DNA from: Apibacter raozihei
Lineage (GTDB): Bacteria; Bacteroidota; Bacteroidia; Flavobacteriales; Weeksellaceae
Length of the DNA stretch: 64,000 nucleotides
Reading direction: 5' to 3'
Assembly (NCBI RefSeq): GCF_004014855.1
Contig: NZ_CP034930.1
Coordinates: 2,895,716 to 2,959,715, forward strand
The notes under the pieces were generated by a model. It was not told the DNA's origin, ran no database searches, and saw only the letters and a list, made by a program, of their open reading frames with translations. Shown one piece after another: positions 41,710 to 51,063 of the stretch (position 1 is the stretch's first letter; the number at the start of each line of letters is the position of its first letter). A program made the position numbers and the translations under genes.

Positions 41710-43377
41710 TTATTTACCAATAGTTATTGGTATTTTTCCTTGAGCTTTTAAACTTCCATCCAGAATATTGATAATTGATGTTTGAGTATAGTTGTTATTC
41801 TGATAAGTCAAAAAAATATTTTTTATGTGATCCAGGTTAATTCCGTTTAAACTGTAAGGACTAATGAAATTACATAATGTAGTTGAATATTTTTTAGATA
41901 AGCTGTTTATGGCATTTTTTGATACATTTGATAATTTGTGTGAATAATAAACTGTGGTTTCGGTATCTTTAAAAATACCTATGATCAATTCAAATTCTTT
42001 AGAATCATATTTTCCACTCGATAGCTGCTCTAAAGTTACCTGCTGAAGTATAGGGTATTTTTCTTTTAAATTTCTATAAAATAAATGGTAATCTCCATCT
42101 TCGAGTGGTAAAAACAGGTATTTTTTCTTTTTATTTAAAGGATAATGATTCTTATCGGTTTTTAATTCTGTTAATGCAGCTGTAAAAACCTTCTCTTTTA
42201 AAACCTCAGATTCTTTATCGTTTAAATCTTTTATAAGGTTGGTTTCAGAAATTGGTTGATAATTACACAATCCTGCATGGTATTTAGCAAATAATATTTT
42301 TTTAACACTTTCCTCCAGTCGGCTCATAGGTATTTCTCCTTTTACAAGTGCATCTTTAATTTTTTCTTTCCCTGTTTTAACTCCTTGGGAAAATAGTAAT
42401 ATATCATTTCCTGCTTTAAATGCAAGATAATCCATTTCTCCAAAAGGAAAATTTTTAGCTACTCCCTGCATATTCAGTGCATCTGTAATGATCATACCTT
42501 TGTAACCGAGACGCTCCTTTAATAATTTAGTAATAATTTCATAGGATAAAGAAGCTGGTATTTTTTTATTTTTCTCATAAGCAGGTACATTTAAATGGGC
42601 TACCATAATACCCTCTATATTTTTCTTAATAAGTTCTCTAAAAGGATATAACTCCAATGAATCGAATCTTGCACGTGAATGATTTAATACGGGCATTCCT
42701 AAATGACTGTCTACATCAGTATCGCCATGACCTGGGAAATGCTTGGCAGATGAAAGAATTTTTTGACTCTGTAAACCTTCTATGTAGGCATTAGCTTTTC
42801 TTACAACGTTATATTTATCAGAACCGAACGAGCGGTTTCCTATGATAGGATTGTTGGGATTGATATTGATATCTACTACAGGAGCAAAATCCCAATTTAT
42901 ACCTGCACGTTTACAATGCTTGGCAATCTTAGTAGCTACTTGATATACTAATGTATCATTGGTAAGAGCTCCTAATGTCATAGCCCAGGGGAATTTTATT
43001 GTTTCAGAAAAACGCTGAGCCAGCCCCCACTCTCCATCTACACCTATCAGTAAGGGTACTTTTACATTATTTTGCAATTTATTTACCCAGCGAACCTGTT
43101 TAAGAATATCATCCTGCATTAATATCAATCCTCCGATATGCTCTTTCTCAACCAAATGTGTAACTTCTTCTATATGTTTTGAATCTTTGTTTACATAGGC
43201 TGCAACTATAAATAGCTGAGCTATCTTATCATCCAAAGTAAGTGAATTATAAGTTGAGTCTACCCATGCAGAAGCTTTTTTTTGTTCATTTATAGTGATA
43301 ACTTTATCTGCATGCTTTTGAGAATAAGAGCTCCCTGATAATAAAAATATGCAAAATAAACTGATTACGTTTTTCAT
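41710..43377 (-). CDS. Glycoside hydrolase family 3 (NagZ-like)
   Basis: This 555-residue protein has a signal peptide (about 1-19) and a GH3 N-terminal barrel with KHFPGHGDTDVDSHLG, holding the His-Asp dyad used by N-acetylglucosaminidases of the NagZ group, and the nucleophile Asp in IITDALNMQGVA. The shorter second part resembles the GH3 C-terminal domain without the serine hydrolase extension found in many Bacteroidota homologs. It probably cleaves beta-N-acetylglucosamine from cell-wall fragments in the periplasm. It follows a secreted orphan on minus after 22 bases. Confidence 0.88.
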   Translation of the reverse strand: MKNVISLFCIFLLSGSSYSQKHADKVITINEQKKASAWVDSTYNSLTLDDKIAQLFIVAAYVNKDSKHIEEVTHLVEKEHIGGLILMQDDILKQVRWVNKLQNNVKVPLLIGVDGEWGLAQRFSETIKFPWAMTLGALTNDTLVYQVATKIAKHCKRAGINWDFAPVVDININPNNPIIGNRSFGSDKYNVVRKANAYIEGLQSQKILSSAKHFPGHGDTDVDSHLGMPVLNHSRARFDSLELYPFRELIKKNIEGIMVAHLNVPAYEKNKKIPASLSYEIITKLLKERLGYKGMIITDALNMQGVAKNFPFGEMDYLAFKAGNDILLFSQGVKTGKEKIKDALVKGEIPMSRLEESVKKILFAKYHAGLCNYQPISETNLIKDLNDKESEVLKEKVFTAALTELKTDKNHYPLNKKKKYLFLPLEDGDYHLFYRNLKEKYPILQQVTLEQLSSGKYDSKEFELIIGIFKDTETTVYYSHKLSNVSKNAINSLSKKYSTTLCNFISPYSLNGINLDHIKNIFLTYQNNNYTQTSIINILDGSLKAQGKIPITIGK

Positions 43378-43399
43378 TGATAGATATTTTAAATATAAA

Positions 43400-43972
43400 T
43401 TATATTTCTAAATCATAGTTGGATATAGAGAGACTGGTTAATATATTCTTTGTGTTAAAATAAAACGATACATAAATATTACCATCATTCATTTTATAAG
43501 CAGCTGAATTTTTGTATTTAACAAGCTTATTGGCATATATTTTTTGAATACCGAATAATGTACTTTTATGTAAAATTATACCATTGCCTAACTCTAAAGA
43601 ATTTAATCCTCCAAAATTAAAACTAACCAGAGATATTAAGTCAGAGCTACCCGGCTTCCCTCCTGTTTCAGATATTACACTAATTTGAAAGCCATTGGTA
43701 AAATCCCATGTATATATATTGCCTGCACCTTCTATAGGTTCAAAACTTGTATAACCTGCAATAGAATTTATTGAGCCTACAGTCTGCGGTAATTTAAAAC
43801 CTGTTTTAGTGAAAAATAAATCTTTTACTTTGGCTGATGATTTGGGTCCATAGATTAACCATGATTTTTTATATTTTACAGATTCCGATTTAGTATTTTT
43901 TGTTTGAGAATTTAAATGAGCTCCAGACAAAATTAATCCTAATGTCGCTAGTATTAAAAAATTCTTTTTCAT
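43400..43972 (-). CDS. Hypothetical secreted protein
   Basis: I do not recognise the family. The 190-residue protein has a signal peptide (about 1-22, LILATLGLILSGAHLNSQ) and then a polar body with a Lys/Ser linker, YKKSWLIYGPKSS, and several aromatic beta-strand stretches (SFEPIEGAGNIYTWDF). No Cys or catalytic motif is visible. It lies 22 bases ahead of the GH3 gene and may share its transcript, so an envelope role is possible but not shown. Confidence 0.65.
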   Translation of the reverse strand: MKKNFLILATLGLILSGAHLNSQTKNTKSESVKYKKSWLIYGPKSSAKVKDLFFTKTGFKLPQTVGSINSIAGYTSFEPIEGAGNIYTWDFTNGFQISVISETGGKPGSSDLISLVSFNFGGLNSLELGNGIILHKSTLFGIQKIYANKLVKYKNSAAYKMNDGNIYVSFYFNTKNILTSLSISNYDLEI

Positions 43973-44176
43973 AATTTCCGGTTCAACTTAATTAAGTAAA
44001 TATAGTGATAATTTTCAGGAGTTTTTTTATTAAACTTTTTCATGATTTTAACTAACGGCAAGCTATTAAATAAAAATACAGAATAAAACTATTATAAATA
44101 ATTGTAAAGTTATCTCATAATTATTACCTTTAAGACTGAAATATTTATTTTTTATTTATAATTTGATAGTGTTAAA

Positions 44177-44986
44177 ATGAAAACGTCCACATCGCTTGTT
44201 ATTAGTACTTATAATAATTCCGATATACTGAATCTGGTTTTAAAAAGTATAAACATACAATCTTTATTGCCAGATGAAATTATAATAGCTGATTGTAGTT
44301 CAAACTACGAGTCAGAAATTTTAATCTCTGCTTTTACACAAAAAACTAAAATACCGGTAATTCATATTAAACAAAGTGGTAATAAGTTACTAAAAGCTGA
44401 AATTTTAAATAAAGCAATTGCTAAATGTAAATCTGAATACATAATACAAATCCATGATGATTGTATACTGCATAAACATTTTATTAAAGACCATATTCAT
44501 AGTCGTAAATATAATACATTCCTTTTTGGAACAATCATTCCTATTAATCAAAAAAAAACAGATTATATTATTAAAAATGAAATATATACATTTAGTTTTT
44601 TTTCAGGAAAAATTAAGAAAAGGATAAAAAATATTTATTTACCTTTTTTTAATCGGTTTCATAAACCTACAGAGTATTTATCCAATGACATGACCGGGAA
44701 TAACCTTTCATACTGGAAAAAAGATTTTATTGATATAAACGGTTTTAATGAACAATTTAATGGATATGCAGGTGAAGATTCAGATTTTTGCCAACGATTA
44801 CTTTTTAGCAGTGTTTGGGGAAAAAAATTACAAAATTGCGGAATTATTTATCATTTTAATTCTAATACTCCTACAATTGATAAAAACAATTTTTCACTTA
44901 TTAAACAAACCCGAAGAAATAAAATCATATATTGTCCACAGGGCGTTGATAAATATTTAGGAATTAAAAAAAGCAATATACATTAA
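44177..44986 (+). CDS. Glycosyltransferase family 2
   Basis: The 269-residue protein starts with a GT2 N-terminus, TSLVISTYNNSDILNLVLKSI, followed by IIADCSSN and QIHDDCIL, the likely metal-site DD. A C-terminal NGYAGEDSDFCQRL carries the ED acid pair, often called a galactosyltransferase-like domain. It probably adds a sugar to a lipid or polysaccharide outside the main cluster. It stands alone. Its last four bases overlap the convergent J-domain gene stop, so no terminator separates them. Confidence 0.88.
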   Translation: MKTSTSLVISTYNNSDILNLVLKSINIQSLLPDEIIIADCSSNYESEILISAFTQKTKIPVIHIKQSGNKLLKAEILNKAIAKCKSEYIIQIHDDCILHKHFIKDHIHSRKYNTFLFGTIIPINQKKTDYIIKNEIYTFSFFSGKIKKRIKNIYLPFFNRFHKPTEYLSNDMTGNNLSYWKKDFIDINGFNEQFNGYAGEDSDFCQRLLFSSVWGKKLQNCGIIYHFNSNTPTIDKNNFSLIKQTRRNKIIYCPQGVDKYLGIKKSNIH

Positions 44987-45597
44987 CGGAATATAGTGCT
45001 TACTTTATGAGAAAAATTAACTAATATTTCCATTAAATAATTAGACTTCATCATCTTATGAGCATCTTTATATTCTTGTATACGGCTGATTTCAATCTCA
45101 TTTTTACCCGCTAGTATTTCTAACCTTGAAGTTATAGATAGCATATGTTCACCTGATATAAAATCACAACATTTTAATGATTCATTAATGATTTGTTTGT
45201 TTATATCTGAGTTATTTTGATTAATAAGATATAGGATATTATTATCAGAAAGTATTGTATTTAATCCTCTGAATAAAGCCGTTTCACTGATTTTATTTTT
45301 TCCTTTTTTATAAATAAATGTTCTTATAGATTCCATTTTTTCTAAAAAAAGCTGAGGAGTTACCGGTTTTAATTCTCTTGCCATCCGTACTCTGTAACTC
45401 ATATCGTATCGTTTACGAGTAGTCTCGTGCGATAAAGTTTTATATGCCTGATTTATTTCTATGAATAACTGATTAAACTCCAGATTACCACCATTGCGAT
45501 CCGGGTGAAATTTAAAAGCTAAACGTCTGTACGCTTTTTTTATATCTTCAAAAGTTGCTGAAGGAGTAATTTCTAATATTTTATAATAATCTTTCAT
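44983..45597 (-). CDS. J-domain protein (DnaJ-like co-chaperone)
   Basis: Residues 1-65 are a J domain with the essential HPD in FKFHPDRNGG and the helix IDKAYRRLAFKF-like stretch (IKKAYRRLAFKFHPD). The remaining 140 residues show no Gly/Phe or zinc-finger region, so it belongs to the minimal type with an unknown C-terminal domain rather than a true DnaJ. It would stimulate a DnaK ATPase on particular clients. A CAAATTTA at 45648-45655 gives a minus-strand -7 box about 50 bases upstream. Confidence 0.88.
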   Translation of the reverse strand: MKDYYKILEITPSATFEDIKKAYRRLAFKFHPDRNGGNLEFNQLFIEINQAYKTLSHETTRKRYDMSYRVRMARELKPVTPQLFLEKMESIRTFIYKKGKNKISETALFRGLNTILSDNNILYLINQNNSDINKQIINESLKCCDFISGEHMLSITSRLEILAGKNEIEISRIQEYKDAHKMMKSNYLMEILVNFSHKVSTIFR

Positions 45598-45689
45598 ATC
45601 TTAATGAGCCTATAATCTAAAAGATACAATGGTTATAGAAACTAATACAAATTTACGACATTTTTTTATTTTAATAAATAACTTCATAT

Positions 45690-45730
45690 AAACTAAAAAA
45701 GATTGCTTTACAGCAATCTTTTCTTAGTTT
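45690..45730 (-). terminator. Terminator of the nrd operon
   Basis: A long inverted repeat, with core AAAAGATTGC/GCAATCTTTT around loop TTTACA and outer arms AAACTAA/TTAGTTT, lies 13 bases after the nrdA stop on minus. Confidence 0.8.
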
Positions 45731-45742
45731 ATAGAAAAAATT

Positions 45743-47392
45743 TTATGATTCGCAACTACTGCAACTCACCAAATTCACTACCATTTCCTTAGCTACACTC
45801 TGACTGCGCTGATAATATAATGTTTTAATACCTAACTTCCAGGCTTCTATAATTAATCGGTTAACATCTTTCACAGGTAGTTCTGCCGGAATGTTCAAAT
45901 TTAAAGACTGGGACTGGTCTACATATTTTTGTCTGATGGCTGCCTGTTGAATAATTTCCAGCTGACTAATCTCTTTAAACGTTTTGAATACCTGCTTTTC
46001 TTCAAAAGAAAGTTCATTAATATGCTGTACACTTCCTCCATTAAGCATGATGCTTCTCCAAGTATCCTCGTTGTTTATTTCCTTTTCAGTCAATAACTTA
46101 TCCAAATACTTATTTTTACGCATAAAATTTCCTTTGGATAATCCTGCCTTATAATAATTGGAACTAAATGGCTCTATACCTGGTGATGTCTGTCCTAAAA
46201 TTGCAGAAGATGAGGTTGTTGGCGCAATAGCTAACAATGTTGTATTTCTTCTTCCATATCCTTTAAGTAAATCAGGCTCACCATATATTCTGGCTAAATC
46301 TTCAGTTGCTTTGTTGGATTTATCTTGTAAATATTTAAATATTTCTACTGTTTTTTGTTTGGCTTCCATTCCTTCAAAAGGAATCATATTTTTTTGTAAA
46401 TAAGAGTGCCATCCTAAAACCCCTAACCCTAAAGCTCTATGTCTTTTAGCAAATTTATTTGCCGGTTCCAGATAATAATTTCCTTCCGTTTTTACAATAA
46501 ATTCCTGCAATACGGCATCTAAAAAGAATATTGCCAGTTTCACGGCTTCTGTATCTTTCCATTCATCATATAGTTCCAGATTCATGGAAGATAAACAACA
46601 AATAAAGGATTCATCGAATGATGAAGGAAGCATAATTTCTGAACATAAGTTTGATGATCTGATAATTAAGCCTTCGTCTTTATAAACCTGCGGTTTATTT
46701 TTATTTACATTGTCTGAAAAGAAAATATAAGGCAGGCCTTTTTGCTGACGACTTTCAAGTACTTTCGCCCATATTTTTCTTTTATCCATGTCTCCATCAA
46801 TCATCTCCTGCATCCAGTAATCAGGAACACAAACTCCGAAAAACAGGTTTTGGATAGGATTTCCAATATCTTTGATTGTTAAAAACTCTTCTATATCCGG
46901 ATGGTCAATGTCCAGATAGGAAGCAAAAGCTCCTCTCCGTACACCTCCTTGAGAAATTGTATCCATAGCGGTATCAAATAATTTCATAAAACTTACCGCA
47001 CCGCTACTTTTTCCATTATCTGAAACCGCTGATCCTCTTTCTCTCAAAGCCCCGAAATAACCGGAAGTTCCGCCTCCAATTTTCGTCTGCATAATTACTT
47101 CTCCCAATTTATGGGTAATGCCCTCAATACTATCAGGTATATGAACGTTAAAACAGGAAATAGGTAAACCTCTCTGTGTTCCCATATTTGCCCAAATAGG
47201 AGAACTAAGGCTCATCCATCCTCTTTCTATCATTTCCTGAAATGCTTCTTTTAATTCAGGTTTATATAATCTCTGGGCTGCGGCGGATGTAATTCTGTCT
47301 ATAGCTCCTTCAACAGTTTCACCTTTTAAGAGATATCCTCTGTTTAAAATTTGCTCACTTTCCGAGTTCCTCCACCAAAGTTTTTCATTCAT
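45743..47392 (-). CDS. nrdA: Ribonucleoside-diphosphate reductase large subunit, class I (no ATP cone)
   Basis: This 549-residue subunit reduces ribonucleoside diphosphates to deoxy forms. All core catalytic residues are present: redox Cys C80 (PISCF), the radical site N248-C250-E252 (NLCSEI), the second redox Cys near C265 (FICCLSSMN), the tyrosine relay Y526-Y527 and the C-terminal shuttle C544/C547. It lacks the roughly 90-residue N-terminal ATP-cone found in longer NrdA, so dATP inhibition through that site is not possible. Short forms like this are known in Bacteroidota. nrdB and a small ORF lie just upstream in the same operon. Confidence 0.93.
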   Translation of the reverse strand: MNEKLWWRNSESEQILNRGYLLKGETVEGAIDRITSAAAQRLYKPELKEAFQEMIERGWMSLSSPIWANMGTQRGLPISCFNVHIPDSIEGITHKLGEVIMQTKIGGGTSGYFGALRERGSAVSDNGKSSGAVSFMKLFDTAMDTISQGGVRRGAFASYLDIDHPDIEEFLTIKDIGNPIQNLFFGVCVPDYWMQEMIDGDMDKRKIWAKVLESRQQKGLPYIFFSDNVNKNKPQVYKDEGLIIRSSNLCSEIMLPSSFDESFICCLSSMNLELYDEWKDTEAVKLAIFFLDAVLQEFIVKTEGNYYLEPANKFAKRHRALGLGVLGWHSYLQKNMIPFEGMEAKQKTVEIFKYLQDKSNKATEDLARIYGEPDLLKGYGRRNTTLLAIAPTTSSSAILGQTSPGIEPFSSNYYKAGLSKGNFMRKNKYLDKLLTEKEINNEDTWRSIMLNGGSVQHINELSFEEKQVFKTFKEISQLEIIQQAAIRQKYVDQSQSLNLNIPAELPVKDVNRLIIEAWKLGIKTLYYQRSQSVAKEMVVNLVSCSSCES

Positions 47393-47396
47393 ATCT

Positions 47397-47690
47397 TTAA
47401 TCTAATCTTTTAACCATTAATTCTAGTTTTCCTTTTAATCCTGACTCTTTATGAGAAGCCAGCTTTCTGATAAAATACCCGTTATCTTTTCCTTCCGTAT
47501 CAAGAAATGGCATTTCGTAAAATTCACTGAATTTAAAATTCTGTAAATAAACCGATAGAATTTCTTCCAATTCACTTAAAATCTGAAGATGTCTTTCTCT
47601 GTCTTGTAATTTTACCGGAATTTCTCTTTCTATACTTGCCTGAAATTCCAGATAAATAAAACTGGCTTTTACTAAATAAAAATCACCCAT
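47397..47690 (-). CDS. Small hypothetical protein between nrdB and nrdA
   Basis: The 97-residue protein starts MGDFYLVKASFIYLEFQASI and is acidic/basic mixed with helical stretches (HLQILSELEEILSVYL). Its ATG begins directly after the nrdB stop and its own stop is four bases before nrdA, so it is co-translated with both. I recognise no domain. It does not look like an ATP-cone, NrdI or thioredoxin-like partner. Position hints at a role with the reductase, possibly regulation or assembly, but this is inference. Confidence 0.65.
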   Translation of the reverse strand: MGDFYLVKASFIYLEFQASIEREIPVKLQDRERHLQILSELEEILSVYLQNFKFSEFYEMPFLDTEGKDNGYFIRKLASHKESGLKGKLELMVKRLD

Positions 47691-48671
47691 TTAAAATAAA
47701 TCATTCTCAGTTATACTCTTATCATGTTTGGTATACTCGGTAGGTCTTTTTGCAAAGAAATCGTCCAGACTATTAGCAAAAACCTCTTCTTCAAACCAAG
47801 CCATCGGTTTGTATTGTTCGGCTGAAATATAATAAAGCTGTTCTATTCCTATTTGTTTTAAACTCTCATCCACTCTGAACTTCATAAAGTTTAACAAATT
47901 TTCTTTTTCAATGGTAGATATATTACCACTTTCAAAAATCCAGTCAAGAATCCTTCCTTCAATATCTATGGAGTTAACAACTGTTTCTCTTACGTGGCGA
48001 ATCATATCTTCATCGAAGAAATCAGGAAACTCTTCTTTAATTTTATTCACAATATAAATACCAGCATTAGCGTGAACCTGTTCATCTACAGAAGTCCAAC
48101 CAATAATATTGCTTACATTTTTCATTAGCCCTCTAAAACGCGTAAAGGACAAAATAATAGCAAACTGACTGAAAAGAGATACATTTTCAATAAGGATGGT
48201 AAATAATATTAGAGAGATAATGTATTTTTTACGGTCGTCTGATTTTGCATATTTCAGGGCATTATCAAGATATTCTACTCTTTCCCTAATTACCGGGATG
48301 GTAAGTAGCTTCTCAAACTCATTATTATAACCCAATACTTCAAGCAAACGGGAATATGCTTCAGAGTGTCTGAATTCACACTCTGCAAATGTACTTCCCA
48401 ATCCATTAAACTCCGGTTTGGGAAAATGTTGGTAAATATTCCCCCAAAAAGTCTTGACAGCTACCTCTATCTGGGCAATTGCCAGTAAACTGTTTTTAAT
48501 AGCATTTCTTTCACTATCATCCAGATGTGAATGAAAATCCTGAATATCTGCTGTAAAATCTACTTCTGAGTGTACCCAGAAAGCACGGTTTATAGCTTCG
48601 GTAAATTGTAATACCTCCGGATACTCAAATGGTTTATAATTAATTCTTCTATCAAATATTGACATAATCAA
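47691..48671 (-). CDS. nrdB: Ribonucleoside-diphosphate reductase small subunit, class I
   Basis: The 326-residue subunit holds the di-metal/tyrosyl radical site. Ligands can be matched: E69, E99 and H102 (EFRHSEAY), E162 (IENVSLF), and E197 and H200 (DEQVHAN). The radical Tyr corresponds to Y106 in the same EFRHSEAY block. There is no N-terminal ATP-cone fusion, as is seen in some Bacteroidota NrdB. It leads the operon with the small ORF and nrdA. Upstream (48672-48958) I found neither a full promoter nor an NrdR-box pair. Confidence 0.94.
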   Translation of the reverse strand: MIMSIFDRRINYKPFEYPEVLQFTEAINRAFWVHSEVDFTADIQDFHSHLDDSERNAIKNSLLAIAQIEVAVKTFWGNIYQHFPKPEFNGLGSTFAECEFRHSEAYSRLLEVLGYNNEFEKLLTIPVIRERVEYLDNALKYAKSDDRKKYIISLILFTILIENVSLFSQFAIILSFTRFRGLMKNVSNIIGWTSVDEQVHANAGIYIVNKIKEEFPDFFDEDMIRHVRETVVNSIDIEGRILDWIFESGNISTIEKENLLNFMKFRVDESLKQIGIEQLYYISAEQYKPMAWFEEEVFANSLDDFFAKRPTEYTKHDKSITENDLF

Positions 48672-48958
48672 ACTATATATTATTATTTCTAAATTTTACT
48701 TCATATAAGGCGACAACACTCCTGAAGAATTATATTTTAGTTAAATTTTTCATATTCTTCTGGTTTTTTACTTTAAAAATCGTAAAGGATTTTATTTAGT
48801 GTGCTTAACCTTAAACAATTGAGCGTTATTTATAAGGCGTTATTTACAGAAATAAAATTATAGATATTTCTCTTCTGTATCGGGATAAAGCCTAAAAGAT
48901 ATTAAGAACTTATAAACAAAAGACGCATAACAAATTGATATACATATACATACGAATG

Positions 48959-49846
48959 TTAATTTCTTGAATCCGTACCCCAGTTCAATTTTGCTCTAAG
49001 ATTTTCATAATAGGAGTAATTGTTGTATTTAACAATCTTTATTTTAAAGTCTGCTCTCTTAATAACTATTTCGTCTTCTTCATTCATAGTGTGATATCTG
49101 GAATCAAGAGATAAAGAATACTGATGAGAACGGCTGTGAACTTTAAGCCTGATACTTACATCATCTTTAAGTATAAAGGGTCTGACATTTAAATTATGGG
49201 GAGCTATCGGAGTAATAACAAAGATATCTGCCATCGGATAAATAATAGGTCCTCCGCAACTTAAAGAGTAACCTGTGGAGCCCGTAGGTGTAGAAATTAT
49301 TAGTCCATCAGCCCAAAATGTATTCAGAAATACATCATTTACATAAGTATCTACGGTTACCATAGATGTAGTTTCCTTTCTCATTACAGCTGCTTCATTG
49401 ATTGCATAAGGTGGAAAGTCCTGAAAGTTATTTCGCACTTCTAACAAAGATCTTTCACTCAGGCTGTAATTTCCTTCTAAAATATCCGGAAGTTCCCTCA
49501 AGATTTCTGTTTTTTGCAAAGTAGCCAAAAATCCTAATCTACCTGTATTAATTCCAATAATGGGTATATTGGAATCTTTTATAAATGTTATGGCCGATAA
49601 AATGGTACCATCTCCTCCAAAAGTAAACAATAGTTCTGTATCCAGTGGTAAGCCATCTTCTTTAGTAAAAGGAATAAAATTGGAATTTTTATATCCTAAA
49701 ACCTGATATAGTTCTACGATATAGGTATCACAGACCAAAATTGTTATTTTCTTTTCTTCTAACTTTTGAAAAAAAGACACAAGAATTTCCTGATCTTCTT
49801 CTTTGACAACCTGCCCGTATATTCCGACTTTCATTTTTTTCGTCAT
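48959..49846 (-). CDS. nadK: NAD kinase
   Basis: NadK phosphorylates NAD to NADP. From the Met at 49846 (MTKKMKVGIYGQ) the product has 295 residues; Met 49834 is also possible, and the longer frame to 49888 would overlap the CBS gene. The motif GGDGTILSAITF with the catalytic Asp, GINTGRLGFLA, and NEAAVMRKETTSM and DGLIISTPTGSTGYSLSCGGP are all present. The GGDGT and the second domain fit the general bacterial family. The gene before it encodes a CBS-domain protein, which may be co-transcribed. Confidence 0.93.
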   Translation of the reverse strand: MTKKMKVGIYGQVVKEEDQEILVSFFQKLEEKKITILVCDTYIVELYQVLGYKNSNFIPFTKEDGLPLDTELLFTFGGDGTILSAITFIKDSNIPIIGINTGRLGFLATLQKTEILRELPDILEGNYSLSERSLLEVRNNFQDFPPYAINEAAVMRKETTSMVTVDTYVNDVFLNTFWADGLIISTPTGSTGYSLSCGGPIIYPMADIFVITPIAPHNLNVRPFILKDDVSIRLKVHSRSHQYSLSLDSRYHTMNEEDEIVIKRADFKIKIVKYNNYSYYENLRAKLNWGTDSRN

Positions 49847-49856
49847 TAAAACTTTA

Positions 49857-50513
49857 CTAAACCTCCATAAATTTTTGTAACTGATCAAATCGATCTTTCA
49901 ATAATTCGTTCTTTGAATCTTCAAAATATTTATTGGAAATCTGATATCCGAATCTTTCAAAGGTGTCTCCTATTGAACTTATATTTTCAGCAGCAATTTT
50001 TAACGTAATATATGTACGATCTTCTTCTGTATTGGTTACCAGCAATCCTAGTATACGTCCGTTGTTACTTTCTACGATATTAGCCACCTCACTTATTGAA
50101 TATTTCTGGATAGGTGTAGCTATTGTCATAAAAACCCCAAATTCTGCAATAAAGGGATAAGATGCTAGTTCTTCAACCACATCTTCTTCGGATATTATCC
50201 CTAATAATTTATCTTTTGCATCTATTACGGGAATACTATTAGTTTCGTTATCACTGAATATTCTTAGTGAGTCGAAAATGGTTGCATATTCATATAAATA
50301 GAAATTATCCAGTTCAATCAAATGATCTTTCATAAAATCATCATCCTCCAGATTACTTACAATGTCAAAGCTAATGCTTCCCAGTAATTTACCCTGGCTA
50401 AGTACACTTAAATGCGTAAGTTTTAGATCCAGCATAATTTGTTTAGCTTTCTTAACGGTATCATTCTCACTTAAAAGAGGAATATTTTTAGATAAATAAT
50501 TAGTGATAATCAT
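49857..50513 (-). CDS. CBS domain-containing protein
   Basis: From the Met at 50513 (MIITNYLSK) the protein has 218 residues. Two CBS motifs occupy about residues 1-60 and 70-125 (DNETNSIPVIDAKDKLLGIISEEDV is the second), followed by an ACT-like C-terminal portion with SEVANIVESNNGRILGLLV. CBS pairs bind adenosyl nucleotides and often sense energy state. It lies directly before nadK (10-base gap) and after an MmcQ/YjbR gene, suggesting an operon. Its own target is not known. Confidence 0.82.
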   Translation of the reverse strand: MIITNYLSKNIPLLSENDTVKKAKQIMLDLKLTHLSVLSQGKLLGSISFDIVSNLEDDDFMKDHLIELDNFYLYEYATIFDSLRIFSDNETNSIPVIDAKDKLLGIISEEDVVEELASYPFIAEFGVFMTIATPIQKYSISEVANIVESNNGRILGLLVTNTEEDRTYITLKIAAENISSIGDTFERFGYQISNKYFEDSKNELLKDRFDQLQKFMEV

Positions 50514-50540
50514 AATGCTAATGTATAACAAGATTTGTAA

Positions 50541-50900
50541 CTAACCAAAATTTTGAAGGTCACTTCTTTGTTTCTTCGTTAATTTTTTTTCAACTTCTTT
50601 GTAAGAGTGTTCTATTAAGGTTTTCAATACTTTATCTGGAATCCCTCCTGCGAAGCTAACCGTATTCCAATGTTTTTTATTCATATGATAGCCTGGCTGA
50701 ATATCTGAATATAAATCTCTTAATTCTAAAGCATAAGAAGGTTCACACTTCAGATTAACCCTAAAATCTTCCGTGTTTAATTTTGTTAAAGCATAAACCT
50801 TATCCATAACTTTAAATACAAGCGTATGCTCATCAAATGGGAAACATTCACTTGTACCAGGCAATTGCAGGCAAAAATCTCTGAACTCTTCAATATTCAT
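50541..50900 (-). CDS. MmcQ/YjbR family protein
   Basis: This 119-residue protein matches the MmcQ/YjbR fold, a small DNA-binding-like domain related to CyaY. It shows FPFDEHTLVFKVMDKVYAL, FRVNLKCEPSYALELRD and YHMNKKHWNTV, which are the family's signature stretches. Function is unproven. A CAAAATTA at 50951-50958 serves as a minus-strand -7 box about 50 bases upstream. It is followed by the CBS and nadK genes on the same strand. Confidence 0.88.
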   Translation of the reverse strand: MNIEEFRDFCLQLPGTSECFPFDEHTLVFKVMDKVYALTKLNTEDFRVNLKCEPSYALELRDLYSDIQPGYHMNKKHWNTVSFAGGIPDKVLKTLIEHSYKEVEKKLTKKQRSDLQNFG

Positions 50901-50985
50901 TCTTTTAATTTATCTTAGTCTTATAAAAATACTATTATTCATATAGGTAACAAAATTAATTTTTTTACTAAATAATAAATTTATA

Positions 50986-51026
50986 AATAAAAATAAGATG
51001 CATTTTAAACACATCTTATTTTTATT
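50986..51026 (-). terminator. Terminator after the AraC-family gene
   Basis: A 15-bp stem (50986-51000 with 51012-51026) around an 11-base loop lies 38 bases after the AraC gene stop on minus, with a T-run on that side. Confidence 0.75.
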
Positions 51027-51063
51027 GGTAATCATTGAAATTGATATTGTAATATCAACACAT

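Noticed and set aside
41710-43377. Truncated GH3 enzyme lacking a serine hydrolase domain
   Set aside because: The GH3 region itself is complete, including the catalytic residues, and a terminator follows at the expected place. Two-domain fusions are one form of the family, not a requirement.
45743-47392. Truncated nrdA, because 549 residues is short for a class I large subunit
   Set aside because: All redox cysteines, the radical site and the tyrosine relay are present. Only the N-terminal ATP-cone is absent, as in known short forms.
48672-48958. NrdR-box pair upstream of nrdB
   Set aside because: No pair of ACACTATATCTTGTGT-like sites was found by eye, so no such regulation is claimed.
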